Shown: positions 9,238 to 17,695, numbered from the stretch's first letter. The stretch is 64,000 nucleotides of DNA from Phytopseudomonas straminea (GCF_900112645.1 NZ_FOMO01000003.1:372001-436000), one strand, 5' to 3'. Notes: generated by a model from the letters alone, not told the origin. Made by a program: numbers and translations.

Positions 9238-9876
9238 TTACCAGTTCGCGCCGAAGACCTGGTTGAGTTCTTGCAGCGCCTGTTCAGGCAGCGGAGCGGG
9301 TTTGGGATCGCTCATCAGCCACAGTCGGGCGGTTTCCTCGAGTTCTTCGAGGGCATAGCAGGCCTTGGCCACCGAGCTTTCCCAGATCACCGGGCCCAGG
9401 CGTTCGAGCATCACGCCACGCACGCTGTTGGCCAGCTGCGCCACGCGCTCGGCGACGATGGGCGAACCGGGGCGCTGGTAGCCGATCAGCGGGATGTGGC
9501 CGACCTTCATGACCTGGTAGGGGGTCAGCGGTGGCAGGATGTCGTCTTCGCGCCACACGCCGGCCAGGGTCAGCGCCACCAGGTGGGTGGAGTGGGTGTG
9601 CACCACGCCACCGACTTCGGGGTTGCGGTCGTAGACCTGGCGGTGCAGGGCCAGGGTCTTGGACGGCTTGTTGCCCGACACCCATTCGCCGGCCAGGTTG
9701 ACCTTGGCGATGTCGTCCGGGTGCAGGCGGCCCAGGCAGGCGTCGGTAGGAGTGATCAGCCAGCCGTCGTCCAGGCGTGCGCTGATGTTGCCAGCGCTGC
9801 CCACGGTGTAGCCGCGCCCATAGAGCAGCCGGCCGACGTCGCAGATTTCCTCGCGCAGGGCTTTTTCATTGCTCAT
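9238..9876 (-). CDS. otnC: 3-oxo-tetronate 4-phosphate decarboxylase (class II aldolase family), atypical active site
   Basis: A 212-residue class II aldolase/adducin-fold protein. The N-terminal TVGSAGNISARLDDGWLITPT and the zinc pair H93/H95 in VVHTHSTHLVAL are clear, and the family tail ALEELEETARLWL is present. OtnC decarboxylates 3-oxo-tetronate 4-phosphate to dihydroxyacetone phosphate. Two usual active-site residues are absent: the Glu of KPSxE is Thr74 (NKPSKTLALH), and the His of ANHGP is Leu160 (LERLGPVIW). This looks like a subfamily variant rather than decay, because the frame is intact and in the operon. The start codon overlaps the otnK stop (TGATG), which implies translational coupling. 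Confidence 0.85.
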   Translation of the reverse strand: MSNEKALREEICDVGRLLYGRGYTVGSAGNISARLDDGWLITPTDACLGRLHPDDIAKVNLAGEWVSGNKPSKTLALHRQVYDRNPEVGGVVHTHSTHLVALTLAGVWREDDILPPLTPYQVMKVGHIPLIGYQRPGSPIVAERVAQLANSVRGVMLERLGPVIWESSVAKACYALEELEETARLWLMSDPKPAPLPEQALQELNQVFGANW

Positions 9877-11162
9877 CAGGCTTCTCCTGCCAGGTGTTTG
9901 AGGGCCTTGGTGAAGAAGTCACGGGCACCGAAGTTGCCGGACTTCAACGCCAGGGCCAGCGGTTGTTCACCGTCGCTGACCGTGGCCGGTACGCCCGGGT
10001 CGATCTGCGCGCCGATCTTCAGCAGTTGCACGCCCAAGGCCTGGACCACGGCGCCGGAAGTTTCTCCACCAGCGACCACGAAGCGGCGCACGCCAGCGTC
10101 CAACAGGCCCTTGGCGATCTGCCCCAGGGCGTCTTCGACCATGGCGCCGGCACGCTCGGCGCCGAGCTTGTGTTGCACAGCCTTGACTTCGTCCGGGGTG
10201 CTGGTGGCGTAGATCAGTACCGTCTGGCCAGCGTCGCGGGCGAAGGCGATGGCCTGCTCGACCACCGGCTGGCCGGCCGCCAGGGCCAGCGGGTCGATGC
10301 GCAGCGCCGGGCGACCGGCCTCCAGCCAGGCGATGACCTGGCCGTTGGTGGCCACCGAGGCACTGCCGGCCAGCACCACTTCACCGCCAGGAATGTCGAT
10401 GCGCTGGGCGGCGTCGATATCGCGCAGTTTGCCGGCCTTGCGGAAGTTGCCCGGCAGGCCCAGGGCCAGGCCCGAGCCACCGGTAAGCAGCGGCAGGTCG
10501 GCGCAGGCTTCGCCCAGGGTGTAGAGGTCGGTGTCCGAGACGGCGTCGGCGATGGCCATGGTCACGCCTTCGGCACGCAGTTCGGCGATGCGCGCCCGCA
10601 CCGCATCGGCACCCTTGGCCACGCAGTCGTAGCGCAGCAGGCCGACCTTGCCCTGGGTCTGGGCATCGAGCACGCGCAGCAGGTTGGCGTCGCCCATGGG
10701 GGTCAGCGGGTGGTTCTGCATGCCCGACTCGTTGAGCAATTGGTCTTGCACGAACAGGTGGCCACGGAAAATGGTGCGGCCATTCTCCGGGAAGGCTGGG
10801 CAGGCGATGCTGAAGTCGCCGCCCAGCTTGGCCAGCAGGGCCTCGCTGACCTGGCCGATGTTGCCGGCCGGGGTCGAGTCGAAGGTCGAGCAGTACTTGA
10901 AGAAGATCTGCTCGCAGCCGCGCTCGCGCAGCCACTGCATGGCGGCCAGGGATTCCTCGACGGCTTCGGCAGCCGGTGTGGTGCGCGACTTCAGGGCGAT
11001 GACGATGGCATCGGCGTCGAGGCCGGCAGCCACTTCGGCGCTGGGAATGCCGATGCTCTGCACGGTACGCATGCCACCACGTACCAGCATGTTGGCGAGG
11101 TCCGTGGCACCGGTGAAGTCATCGGCGATGCAGCCCAGCAGTGGGCGGGAGGTCACGCTCAT
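9876..11162 (-). CDS. otnK: 3-oxo-tetronate 4-kinase (four-carbon acid sugar kinase, DUF1537)
   Basis: A 428-residue member of the two-domain DUF1537 kinase family. The N-terminal substrate domain begins GCIADDFTGATDLANML and contains KYCSTFDSTPAGNIG and CPAFPENGRTIFRGHLFV. The C-terminal nucleotide domain has VVAGGETSGAVVQALG and the terminal LKSGNFGARDFF. These kinases phosphorylate 3-oxo-tetronate (from L-threonate or D-erythronate) for the next step by OtnC. The start is 3 bp after the ltnD stop, and the stop overlaps the otnC start, so the three genes are tightly coupled. Length and motifs are complete. Confidence 0.93.
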   Translation of the reverse strand: MSVTSRPLLGCIADDFTGATDLANMLVRGGMRTVQSIGIPSAEVAAGLDADAIVIALKSRTTPAAEAVEESLAAMQWLRERGCEQIFFKYCSTFDSTPAGNIGQVSEALLAKLGGDFSIACPAFPENGRTIFRGHLFVQDQLLNESGMQNHPLTPMGDANLLRVLDAQTQGKVGLLRYDCVAKGADAVRARIAELRAEGVTMAIADAVSDTDLYTLGEACADLPLLTGGSGLALGLPGNFRKAGKLRDIDAAQRIDIPGGEVVLAGSASVATNGQVIAWLEAGRPALRIDPLALAAGQPVVEQAIAFARDAGQTVLIYATSTPDEVKAVQHKLGAERAGAMVEDALGQIAKGLLDAGVRRFVVAGGETSGAVVQALGVQLLKIGAQIDPGVPATVSDGEQPLALALKSGNFGARDFFTKALKHLAGEA

Positions 11163-11165
11163 GGG

Positions 11166-12062
11166 TTACTCCTTGGCCTTGGGCAGTTCGATGCCTGGGA
11201 AGATCTTGATGACGGCGGAGTCGTCCTCGCGGCCGAAACCGGCGCTGGAGGCCTGCATGAACATCTGGTGGGCGGTGGCCGACAGCGGCAGCGGGAATTT
11301 GCTGGTGCGTGCGGTATCCAGCACCAGGCCCAGGTCTTTGACGAAGATGTCCACGGCCGACAGCGGCGTGTAGTCGGCGTTGAGGATGTGCGGCACGCGG
11401 TTTTCGAACATCCACGAGTTGCCGGCGCTGTTGGTGATCACTTCGTACAAGGCATCGGCATCCACGCCTTCGCGCAGGCCCAGGGCCATGGCTTCGGCGC
11501 TGGCGGCGATGTGCACACCGGCCAGCAGCTGGTTGATGATCTTGACCTTTGAACCCAGGCCATGGACGTCACCGAGGCGGTATACCTTGCCCGCCATGCC
11601 AGCCAGCACGGCTTCGGCCTTGGCGTAGGCGTCAGCAGGGCCGGAGGTCATCATGGTCATCTGGCCTGCAGCGGCCTTGGCCGCACCGCCGGAGATGGGC
11701 GCGTCGAGGTAGCTCAAACCCTGCTCAGTCAGGCGCTGGCCCAGCTCCACGGCGAAGGTCGGGGCGACGGTGGCGCAGCCGATCACCAGGCTGCCCGGGC
11801 GCAGGCCGGCGACGGCGCCGTGGTCACCGAACAGCACGGTCTCGGTCTGTTCGGCATTGACCACCACGGTGATGATCACGTCGCAGGCGGCGGCCATCTC
11901 GGCCGGCGAGGCGCAGGCCACACCACCCTCGGCGGCGAATGCCTGCACCACCTCGTTGCGCACGTCGCAGGCATGCACCTTGAAGCCATTGCGCAGCAGG
12001 GAGCGCGCAATGCCCAGACCCATGGCGCCCAGGCCGATCACACCGACATTCGATTGAGTCAT
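11166..12062 (-). CDS. ltnD: L-threonate 2-dehydrogenase (beta-hydroxyacid dehydrogenase family)
   Basis: A 298-residue NAD-dependent dehydrogenase. The N-terminal Rossmann motif is VGVIGLGAMGLGIARSLL, the substrate-binding segment is YLDAPISGGAAKAAAGQMTMMTSG, and the catalytic lysine is K174 in GSKVKIINQLLAGVH. LtnD oxidises L-threonate to 2-oxo-tetronate, the first step of the pathway completed by OtnI, OtnK and OtnC encoded downstream. The start at 12062 has GAGG 9 bp upstream; the ATG at 12071 abuts that GAGG and is less likely. It is the first structural gene of the operon, with the DeoR gene upstream on the same strand. Confidence 0.9.
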   Translation of the reverse strand: MTQSNVGVIGLGAMGLGIARSLLRNGFKVHACDVRNEVVQAFAAEGGVACASPAEMAAACDVIITVVVNAEQTETVLFGDHGAVAGLRPGSLVIGCATVAPTFAVELGQRLTEQGLSYLDAPISGGAAKAAAGQMTMMTSGPADAYAKAEAVLAGMAGKVYRLGDVHGLGSKVKIINQLLAGVHIAASAEAMALGLREGVDADALYEVITNSAGNSWMFENRVPHILNADYTPLSAVDIFVKDLGLVLDTARTSKFPLPLSATAHQMFMQASSAGFGREDDSAVIKIFPGIELPKAKE

Positions 12063-12126
12063 TGCAGTCATCCTCGGTCTGTGCCGTCGCGCGTCATGCT
12101 GGCTGACGGCTTGATTGTTCTGAAAT

Positions 12127-12157
12127 GTGAGCCGGATAGTGAATCAGTGAGCGGATA
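12127..12157. promoter_or_regulatory. Tandem direct repeats upstream of ltnD, candidate DeoR-regulator sites
   Basis: GTGAGCCGGATA (12127-12138) is followed by GTGAGCGGATA (12147-12157), 20 bp start to start, with further GTGAA half-sites around them. They lie 65-95 bp upstream of ltnD in the gap behind the DeoR-type gene. DeoR/GlpR-family repressors bind direct repeats of this kind, so this is the likely operator. The repeats are seen; the assignment is inferred. Confidence 0.5.
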
Positions 12158-12206
12158 ATGTGAAGTATTTTTTAAATTTAACAAATATTAACATTGAAGT
12201 GATGGT

Positions 12207-12263
12207 CCTGTGGGAGTGGCTTCAGCCGAGATGGATTATCCCGGCTAAAGCCGCTCCCACAGG
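12207..12263. repeat. REPIN-like inverted REP pair (GTGGGAGCGG type)
   Basis: CCTGTGGGAGTGGCTTCAGC and its near reverse complement GCCGCTCCCACAGG form arms of about 23 bp with three mismatches, separated by about 11 bp. The arm matches the GTGGGAGC repeats at 17076 and 31037 and is the common REP/REPIN type of pseudomonads. It sits between the deoR gene and the ltnD promoter region. Confidence 0.8.
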
Positions 12264-12312
12264 GCTGCGGACGGCTTGGAGAGGTACTGGCAGGAGGGGG
12301 CGAGCGGGTAGG

Positions 12313-13128
12313 TCAGGAAACCTGTGGAGTGGCCAGCAGCAGCTCGATGCGCTGGCGGCGGATGGCGTCGGCTGAGGCGGGAGGGAGGGCGTCGTCGCTG
12401 ATCAGGGTGTCGAACTGTTCCAGCGCCGCGACCTTGTACATGCCGAAGGTGCCGTACTTGGAGCTGGTGGCGATCAGCACGTTGCGCGAGGCCGACTGCA
12501 TGGCCGCCTGCTTGACCTCGACCTTGAGGCCGGACGGCGTGGTGGTGCCGCGCTGCAGGTCCCAGGAACTGGTGGAGATGAACGCGATGTCGGTGGCCAG
12601 CTGGCGCAGCGTCGCTGCCGCCAGGCCGCCAACACTGGAGATGTTGGGGTGGTCGAGCAGCCCGCCGGTATGTATCACGTCAACGTGATTGGCTTCGGCA
12701 AGGGCCTGGACGATACCGAAGTCGTTGGTCACCACGGTCATGCCGGACAGCGCGACGATGTGCGGCACGATCTCCAGTGTGGTGGTGCCGGCGTCCAGGT
12801 ACACGGTCATGTCCGGGTGCAGCAGGCCGGCTGCCAGGCGCGCCATGGCCTGCTTGTGGGGCAATTCCACCACGGCCTTGGAATCATGGCTGGGCTCACT
12901 GTGCACCTGGCTGGCGATACGCACGCCGCCAGTGACCGAATAGGCGCGGCCCTGTTGCTCCAGCAGCGCAATGTCACGGCGCACGGTCATGTGCGAACAC
13001 TCGAACATCTCCATCAACTGATGAACACTCAGCACCTGATGCTTGCGCAACTGGCGCAGTATCTGTTCACGGCGCTGTTCGGGAATCATCGGGGTGCTGG
13101 GCGTGGCCTGCTTATCGGACGGTGGCAT
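12313..13128 (-). CDS. DeoR/GlpR-family transcriptional regulator of the tetronate operon
   Basis: A 271-residue regulator. The N-terminal DeoR-type HTH is PEQRREQILRQLRKHQVLSV followed by the recognition segment FECSHMTVRRDIALLEQQG. The C-terminal sugar-phosphate sensor domain has DAGTTTLEIVPHI, VVTNDFGIVQAL, the HTGGLLDHPNISSVGG segment and SSKYGTFGMYKVAAL. Such repressors sense a phosphorylated sugar intermediate. It lies upstream of ltnD on the same strand, separated by 250 bp holding a REPIN and the tandem repeats at 12127-12157. Local control of the otn genes is inferred from position. Confidence 0.88.
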   Translation of the reverse strand: MPPSDKQATPSTPMIPEQRREQILRQLRKHQVLSVHQLMEMFECSHMTVRRDIALLEQQGRAYSVTGGVRIASQVHSEPSHDSKAVVELPHKQAMARLAAGLLHPDMTVYLDAGTTTLEIVPHIVALSGMTVVTNDFGIVQALAEANHVDVIHTGGLLDHPNISSVGGLAAATLRQLATDIAFISTSSWDLQRGTTTPSGLKVEVKQAAMQSASRNVLIATSSKYGTFGMYKVAALEQFDTLISDDALPPASADAIRRQRIELLLATPQVS

Positions 13129-13389
13129 GCGCGCTCCTGCGTAAGGGCACCGTAGAGCAGGTGCGAGGTAATCAGTGGCAGGTTTTTAACACAATCCGCT
13201 CATTCAAACCATTTGGCTCCAGTGTGCGATAGCGCTGCTCGGCGGGTCGGCAGCTGCCTTGAAATATCGCTGGCCAGCCCGGAACTTGTAATTTTGCAAT
13301 CCACTCCAATATCTCGTTTCAGCGGCGTCCGGCGCCGCGCGGCACCTTGAACAGGGATGTGCATTTTCCGTGGCTCAAGCGAGGCAATC

Positions 13390-14088
13390 ATGAATTCCGA
13401 AGAGCAAACCCTGATCGATGGCCTGTTCACTCGCCTGCAAGAGGCCGAGCACGAGGGCGGGCTGCGCGATAGCGACGCCGAGGCGCAGATCAAGAGCCAC
13501 TTGGGCCGACAGCCGGCCGCGCCGTATTACATGGCCCAGGCGCTGCTGATTCAGGAAGCGGCCATCAAGCGTCTGGACCAGCGCGTGCGTGAACTGGAAG
13601 CCCAGGCTGCCGACGCCCAGCGCCAGCGTTCCGGCAGTGGTGGTTTCCTTTCCGGTCTGTTCGGCGGTGGTCAGCCAGCCAACGCGCCGCAGGCGAGCCA
13701 ACGTCCAGCTGGCTGGGGGGAAACGCGCTTTTCCCAGAATACGCCTGCTGCACAAGCCGCACCGGTTGCGCCAGCGGCCATGCCCGGCGCTGCACCAACC
13801 GCCCAGGGCGGCGGCTTCATGCGTGGCGCCCTGCAAACCGCAGCGGGCGTGGCTGGTGGGGTGATGGTGGCGGATCTGCTCACCAATATGTTCCACCACA
13901 ATCAGCCTCAGGAAATCGTCGAGGTAATCCGCGAAGACGCGCCCATGCAGGACAGCTTCGGCAACGGCCTGGACGACACGCCCATGGGCGACAACTTCGC
14001 TGACACGTCGTATTCCAACAGCAGCGACATCGACACCGATGCCTTCGACAGCTCGGACTTCTTCGACGACGACAGCATGTTCAGCTGA
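13390..14088 (+). CDS. DUF2076-family protein, probable periplasmic ligand-binding-like
   Basis: A 232-residue protein. The N-terminal 75 residues (NSEEQTLIDGLFTRLQEAE and PAAPYYMAQALLIQEAAIKR, then a short coiled coil) are the conserved DUF2076 domain. Next come a Gly-rich FLSGLFGGG segment, a Pro/Ala/Gln-rich linker, a hydrophobic GGGFMRGALQTAAGVAGGVMVADLL segment that could insert in a membrane, and an Asp/Ser-rich acidic tail with two TDAFDSSDF-like blocks. The usual annotation as a periplasmic ligand-binding sensor is not supported by any signal peptide here. The start at 13390 follows a GAGG at 13381 (6 bp). The function is unknown. Confidence 0.8.
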   Translation: MNSEEQTLIDGLFTRLQEAEHEGGLRDSDAEAQIKSHLGRQPAAPYYMAQALLIQEAAIKRLDQRVRELEAQAADAQRQRSGSGGFLSGLFGGGQPANAPQASQRPAGWGETRFSQNTPAAQAAPVAPAAMPGAAPTAQGGGFMRGALQTAAGVAGGVMVADLLTNMFHHNQPQEIVEVIREDAPMQDSFGNGLDDTPMGDNFADTSYSNSSDIDTDAFDSSDFFDDDSMFS

Positions 14089-14118
14089 GGCAGGGCTGGC
14101 GCCGCTGAACAGGCAACA

Positions 14119-15291
14119 CTAGCCCGCCAGGGGCGCGGCGCTGGCGGTGCGATCCACCAGCCGAATGCTGTCGCGCCCGCCGCGCTTGGACGCGTACAGC
14201 GCCACGTCACCTTGTTCGATCAGCGCCGCCAGGCTGGCTGGCGGCTGGTCGAACAGGCTGGCGCCGACGCTCAGGGTGACCGCTTCGGGGGTTGCGAACT
14301 CCTCAGCGGCAATTACCCGAAAGCGCTCGCGCAGCGCTTCGCCCAGCTCGACGATCTGCTCGGTTGAAGTGTTTTTGAGCAGAATCACGAACTCGTCACC
14401 GCCCAACCGCGCAGCGAGTGCACCTTCGGGCAGCGCCACACGGATCACCTCGCCCAGCGCCACCAACAGGCGGTCTCCGGCCGCATGGCCATGCAGGTCG
14501 TTTACCAGCTTGAAGTTGTCGATATCGATCAGCAGCAACGCACCAGGCCGGGCGGGCGCGGCGGCATTGAGCAGGTGTGGGGCCCGTGCCTCCAGAGCGC
14601 GGCGGTTGTACATCGCGGTGAGCGGGTCGCGGGCGGCCAGGCGTTCGATGCGTTGCTCGCGGCGGATGCGCACGGTGCCGGTCATCGACAGGGCGATCAG
14701 CATCAGCGCCATCACACCCTCGACCAGAGATATCTGAATGATCAGGCCGTGAAACGAGGCCAGGTCGATCAGCGTGCCGGGCACCAGCACCGGGATGGCC
14801 TTGGCGATATAGAACAGCCCATGGCCCAGCAATACGAACCGCAGTTGCGCGGCGCCGGCACCGAATGACTTGCCTTTGGGCCGCAGCAAGAAACTGGCCC
14901 TGATGGTGATCAGCGCGATCAGCAGCGAATTGACCAGCAGCATGGTCTTCGACCATTGCGGGCCTTCCGGCAACAGCAGCATCGCCAGCCAGATGGCGGC
15001 GACCAGCAGCCAGGCACGCGACAGTTTCGTTTCGGTGAAGCGCGCCACACCGGCGTAGAACAGCCCGTGCGAGATGATCAGCAGGCCGTTGGCGAACCAG
15101 ATGCCGATCACCAGCAGGCCACTGCTGCGCAGCAGCGCCAGGGTCGAGCCAACGCTGATCAAGGCGAAGCCGGCGCTCCACAACAGTAGCGCCGGCTCAC
15201 GCACGGTGCGCCACTCCACCGCCAGGTACAGCGCTGCTGCCAGCGCCAGGGCAATGGTCATCGTCAACAGCGTCAGGGGATCGAGCGCCAC
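14119..15291 (-). CDS. Membrane-bound diguanylate cyclase (GGDEF), no I-site
   Basis: A 390-residue protein. About seven hydrophobic segments fill residues 5-205 (for example LTMTIALALAAALYLAV, LLVIGIWFANGLLIISHGLF, GVMALMLIALSMTGTV), an MHYT/7TM-like sensor without a recognised signature. The GGDEF domain follows, with DPLTAMYNRRALE at 222, LLLIDIDNFKLVND at 252 and intact GGDEF at 297-301. The position of the inhibitory RxxD site holds non-matching residues (PEGALAARL), so feedback inhibition at a primary I-site is not expected, unlike the enzyme at 4110. It is convergent with the DUF2076 gene, 30 bp apart. Confidence 0.87.
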   Translation of the reverse strand: MALDPLTLLTMTIALALAAALYLAVEWRTVREPALLLWSAGFALISVGSTLALLRSSGLLVIGIWFANGLLIISHGLFYAGVARFTETKLSRAWLLVAAIWLAMLLLPEGPQWSKTMLLVNSLLIALITIRASFLLRPKGKSFGAGAAQLRFVLLGHGLFYIAKAIPVLVPGTLIDLASFHGLIIQISLVEGVMALMLIALSMTGTVRIRREQRIERLAARDPLTAMYNRRALEARAPHLLNAAAPARPGALLLIDIDNFKLVNDLHGHAAGDRLLVALGEVIRVALPEGALAARLGGDEFVILLKNTSTEQIVELGEALRERFRVIAAEEFATPEAVTLSVGASLFDQPPASLAALIEQGDVALYASKRGGRDSIRLVDRTASAAPLAG

Positions 15292-15400
15292 GGGGTATCG
15301 GCCTTTCGTTGCAGTGCTGGGTTACGGTCTATCGGCTTGCGACAGTGATGGGGCATGGCTTCGAGCATAGTCACGCTTTGTGAAAATGCAGCTAATGGCG

Positions 15401-16063
15401 TCAGCTGCGTTTCGGCCTGACGGTCAGGCTGATCATCCGCGTGACCACCAGGCCGATGTACATCACGCCGGTGAACTGTTCGAGCATCACCAGGGCGCGG
15501 GCGAAGGGACGCAGTGGAATGATGTCGCTCAGGCCGACGCCGGACAGGGTGGTGAAGCTCAGAAACAGCAATTCCACCCAGGTGCGCTGCGCCTCGGGAT
15601 TGATCGCCGCAGTGAAACTGCCGGGGCTGACCAGCTGACACACCGAAAAGGCATGGGCAAAGGCCCAGGCCAGCAGGGTGAAGGTGGCGCCAACCGCGAA
15701 CAGCTCGTCGGTGCTGGCGCGCTCGTCTTCCATCATGTAGGCGATCAGCCCGCCAGCGGCGTAGAAATAGAAGCTCGATTCCAGGCCCGCCAAGAGGACC
15801 GACAGCGCCGTGTTGCTCTCGAACTCCACGGCCACGGTCAGTGCCAGGATGCACGCTGCCTGGGTAAAGGCGATCCACTGAATGGTCGGACTGCTGCGCA
15901 CCATGCGTAGCGACATCGCCAGCACCACGATGCCGAAGGCGCCGACGATGGCGCGCCCCTCGGAGAGCTGTTCCATGAAGGGGTAGAGCACGATGCCCAG
16001 CAACTGCACGAACAGCAGGCTGGCGGACGGGTAGCGGAGCAGGTAGGTGTGAACCTTGGGCAT
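15401..16063 (-). CDS. Ion-channel-like membrane protein with atypical pore loop
   Basis: A 220-residue protein with about six hydrophobic segments. The last two flank a pore loop LFLSFTTLSGVGLSDIIP (residues 167-183), the Ion_trans_2/two-TM potassium-channel pattern. The canonical filter TVGYGD is TLSGVGLSD here: one Gly-Val-Gly is kept, but the aromatic is Leu and the second Gly is Ser, so potassium selectivity cannot be assumed. Four extra N-terminal helices precede the pore module. It stands alone, 110 bp upstream of the GGDEF gene on the same strand. The family is likely; the ion is unknown. Confidence 0.72.
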   Translation of the reverse strand: MPKVHTYLLRYPSASLLFVQLLGIVLYPFMEQLSEGRAIVGAFGIVVLAMSLRMVRSSPTIQWIAFTQAACILALTVAVEFESNTALSVLLAGLESSFYFYAAGGLIAYMMEDERASTDELFAVGATFTLLAWAFAHAFSVCQLVSPGSFTAAINPEAQRTWVELLFLSFTTLSGVGLSDIIPLRPFARALVMLEQFTGVMYIGLVVTRMISLTVRPKRS

Positions 16064-16303
16064 CGACTGGGACCGAGCGAGGGGAAAGATGCAGGGGGGG
16101 GCGCCATTTTGCCGGGCAGTCTAATGGATCGCCAGCGCGGCGTATGCTGCCGTTCGGCCCAGCATGGCCTTTGGCGTGGGGCGGCCATCACGCTGGTTTA
16201 TCCGCACATCGAACCGTCCATTTGGTCCCGTGAATGACCATGGGGCGGGATTTCGGCTATGATCCGCCACCCTCGAAAACACCCCCGTCATGGTCAGGTC
16301 CCG

Positions 16304-17047
16304 ATGCCCGTCAATGCTCTCTACACGGACCTGTCCGATTACTACGATCTGATGTGCGCTGATATCGACTACCGTGCGCAAAGCGATGCCGTCCAGCGCC
16401 TGCAGCAACTGTTCGGCAACGGCGGTCTGCGCCATCTGGATCTGGCCTGCGGCACCGGGCCCCACGTGCGGCATTTTCTCGATGCGGGCTTTCAGAGCGG
16501 CGGGCTGGACATCAACCAGCCGATGCTCGACAAGGCCGCCATTCGCTGTCCCGAGGCGCAATTCGCCGTACAGGACATGTGCACGTTCAGCAGCGACGAG
16601 CCCTTCGACCTGATCACCTGCTTTCTCTACTCGCTGCACTACAGCGCCACTCGCGCGCGGCTTGCCGACTGTATCGCCAGCGTGCACCGCGCCCTGCAGC
16701 CCGGCGGACTGTTCTGCTTCAATGCGGTCGACCGCACGCGCATCGACAACCGCCTGTTCGCCTCGCACACCGTGCAGAGCGATGCCGGGCACTTCACCTT
16801 CAGCTCCGGCTGGCACTACAGCGGGGAGGGCGAGCGCCAGGCCCTGCGCTTGCGCATCGAAAAGACCGAGGGCGACAAAACCCTGACCTGGCACGACGAA
16901 CACCCCATGGTCGCGGTGAGCTTCGCCGAGCTTGAGGCGCTGCTCGAGCCGCACTTCGAGGTGCATGTGCTGGAACATGACTACCAGCGCATCCTGCCGC
17001 TCGGCGATGAAGCCGGGAATGCGCTGTTCGTCTGTGTGAAGCGCTAG
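16304..17047 (+). CDS. Class I SAM-dependent methyltransferase
   Basis: A 247-residue protein. Motif I is HLDLACGTGPHVRHFLDAGF (45-64), followed by the acidic residue in GGLDINQPML, the AQFAVQDM segment and the post-motif FDLITCFLYSLHYS. The layout matches class I methyltransferases of the YjhP/SmtA-like group. The N-terminus MPVNALYTDLSDYYDLM is typical of small-molecule methyltransferases in this group. The start at 16304 gives that conserved N-terminus; the upstream ATG at 16259 is unlikely. The substrate is unknown, and the gene is isolated from its neighbours. Confidence 0.82.
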   Translation: MPVNALYTDLSDYYDLMCADIDYRAQSDAVQRLQQLFGNGGLRHLDLACGTGPHVRHFLDAGFQSGGLDINQPMLDKAAIRCPEAQFAVQDMCTFSSDEPFDLITCFLYSLHYSATRARLADCIASVHRALQPGGLFCFNAVDRTRIDNRLFASHTVQSDAGHFTFSSGWHYSGEGERQALRLRIEKTEGDKTLTWHDEHPMVAVSFAELEALLEPHFEVHVLEHDYQRILPLGDEAGNALFVCVKR

Positions 17048-17075
17048 CGAGTAGCTCTTGGACGCCCACTGATCC

Positions 17076-17145
17076 GTGGGAGCGGCTTTAGCCGCGATCC
17101 TTTCATCGCCTTCAAGCCTGATCCGCGGCTGAAACGGCTGGCTGG
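17076..17145. repeat. REP element with degenerate inverted partner
   Basis: GTGGGAGCGGCTTTAGCCGC at 17076-17095 is a full REP arm of the same type as those at 12207 and 31037. The inverse-oriented partner at about 17121-17142 (ATCCGCGGCTGAAACGGC) is only partly conserved. It fills the gap between the methyltransferase and a hypothetical gene on the opposite strand. Confidence 0.75.
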
Positions 17146-17176
17146 GTGAGCGCCTTGGAACCCGCGCGGCACAGGT

Positions 17177-17695
17177 TTACCTGGCCAGCGCTGCAGAGCT
17201 GTCAGCCGCTGCACTTTTCACCTTGGCCGCCATAACAGCAGCCTGAATCGCCGCCAGGCTACGTTTCGCAGCCGGCGACTCGAACACCGCACTTTCGGCG
17301 AGCGTGTAAAGGCGCTCGCCGTTGTGCAGGGTGAATTCCACGAAGGCCAGATGCTCGGTCCACGAGCGATAGCGCCGTACCATAAACAGGCTGTGCTTCG
17401 AAGTCACAGAGCGCACGCTGCTCAGCGGGATCTGCCGGTGATCGCCTTCGCTGGCAATGATCAGTTCATCGTTGTGAATAGAGGCTGGCCGGGCCTTGTT
17501 CAGCCTTCGCCATTCCAGCGCAAATCGCCAACCCATCAGCAGCAAACAGCCGCCAACCAGCAGCAGTTCGGGCAGCCGCATGGCCGATGCCTTGAACAGC
17601 ACCAGGCAGCCAATCGCCACCAGAATCGCCAGGGTGATCGAGCGATAGAAATACACGCTGTGAAAATCGGGGAAGGTCAGAAAGCGGATATCCAT
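17177..17695 (-). CDS. Hypothetical membrane protein with PH-like C-terminal part
   Basis: A 172-residue protein of unrecognised family. Two hydrophobic segments lie near the N-terminus (SITLAILVAIGCLVLFKAS and LPELLLVGGCLLLMGWRFAL). They are followed by a soluble part, IHNDELIIASEGDHRQIPLSSVRSV, that reads like the bPH-type domains found behind two membrane helices. The C-terminal 30 residues are Ala/Ser-rich and helical. The ATG at 17695 gives the expected short cytoplasmic start. No functional context is visible on either side. Confidence 0.6.
   Translation of the reverse strand: MDIRFLTFPDFHSVYFYRSITLAILVAIGCLVLFKASAMRLPELLLVGGCLLLMGWRFALEWRRLNKARPASIHNDELIIASEGDHRQIPLSSVRSVTSKHSLFMVRRYRSWTEHLAFVEFTLHNGERLYTLAESAVFESPAAKRSLAAIQAAVMAAKVKSAAADSSAALAR

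Noticed and set aside
7647..9266. 539-codon plus-strand frame rich in Gln and His
   Set aside because: It is antisense to the GntP transporter and has the composition of a reversed hydrophobic gene.
12147..12158. GTGAGCGGATAA similarity to half of the lac operator
   Set aside because: There is no LacI-type regulator nearby; the direct-repeat context and the DeoR gene explain the site better.
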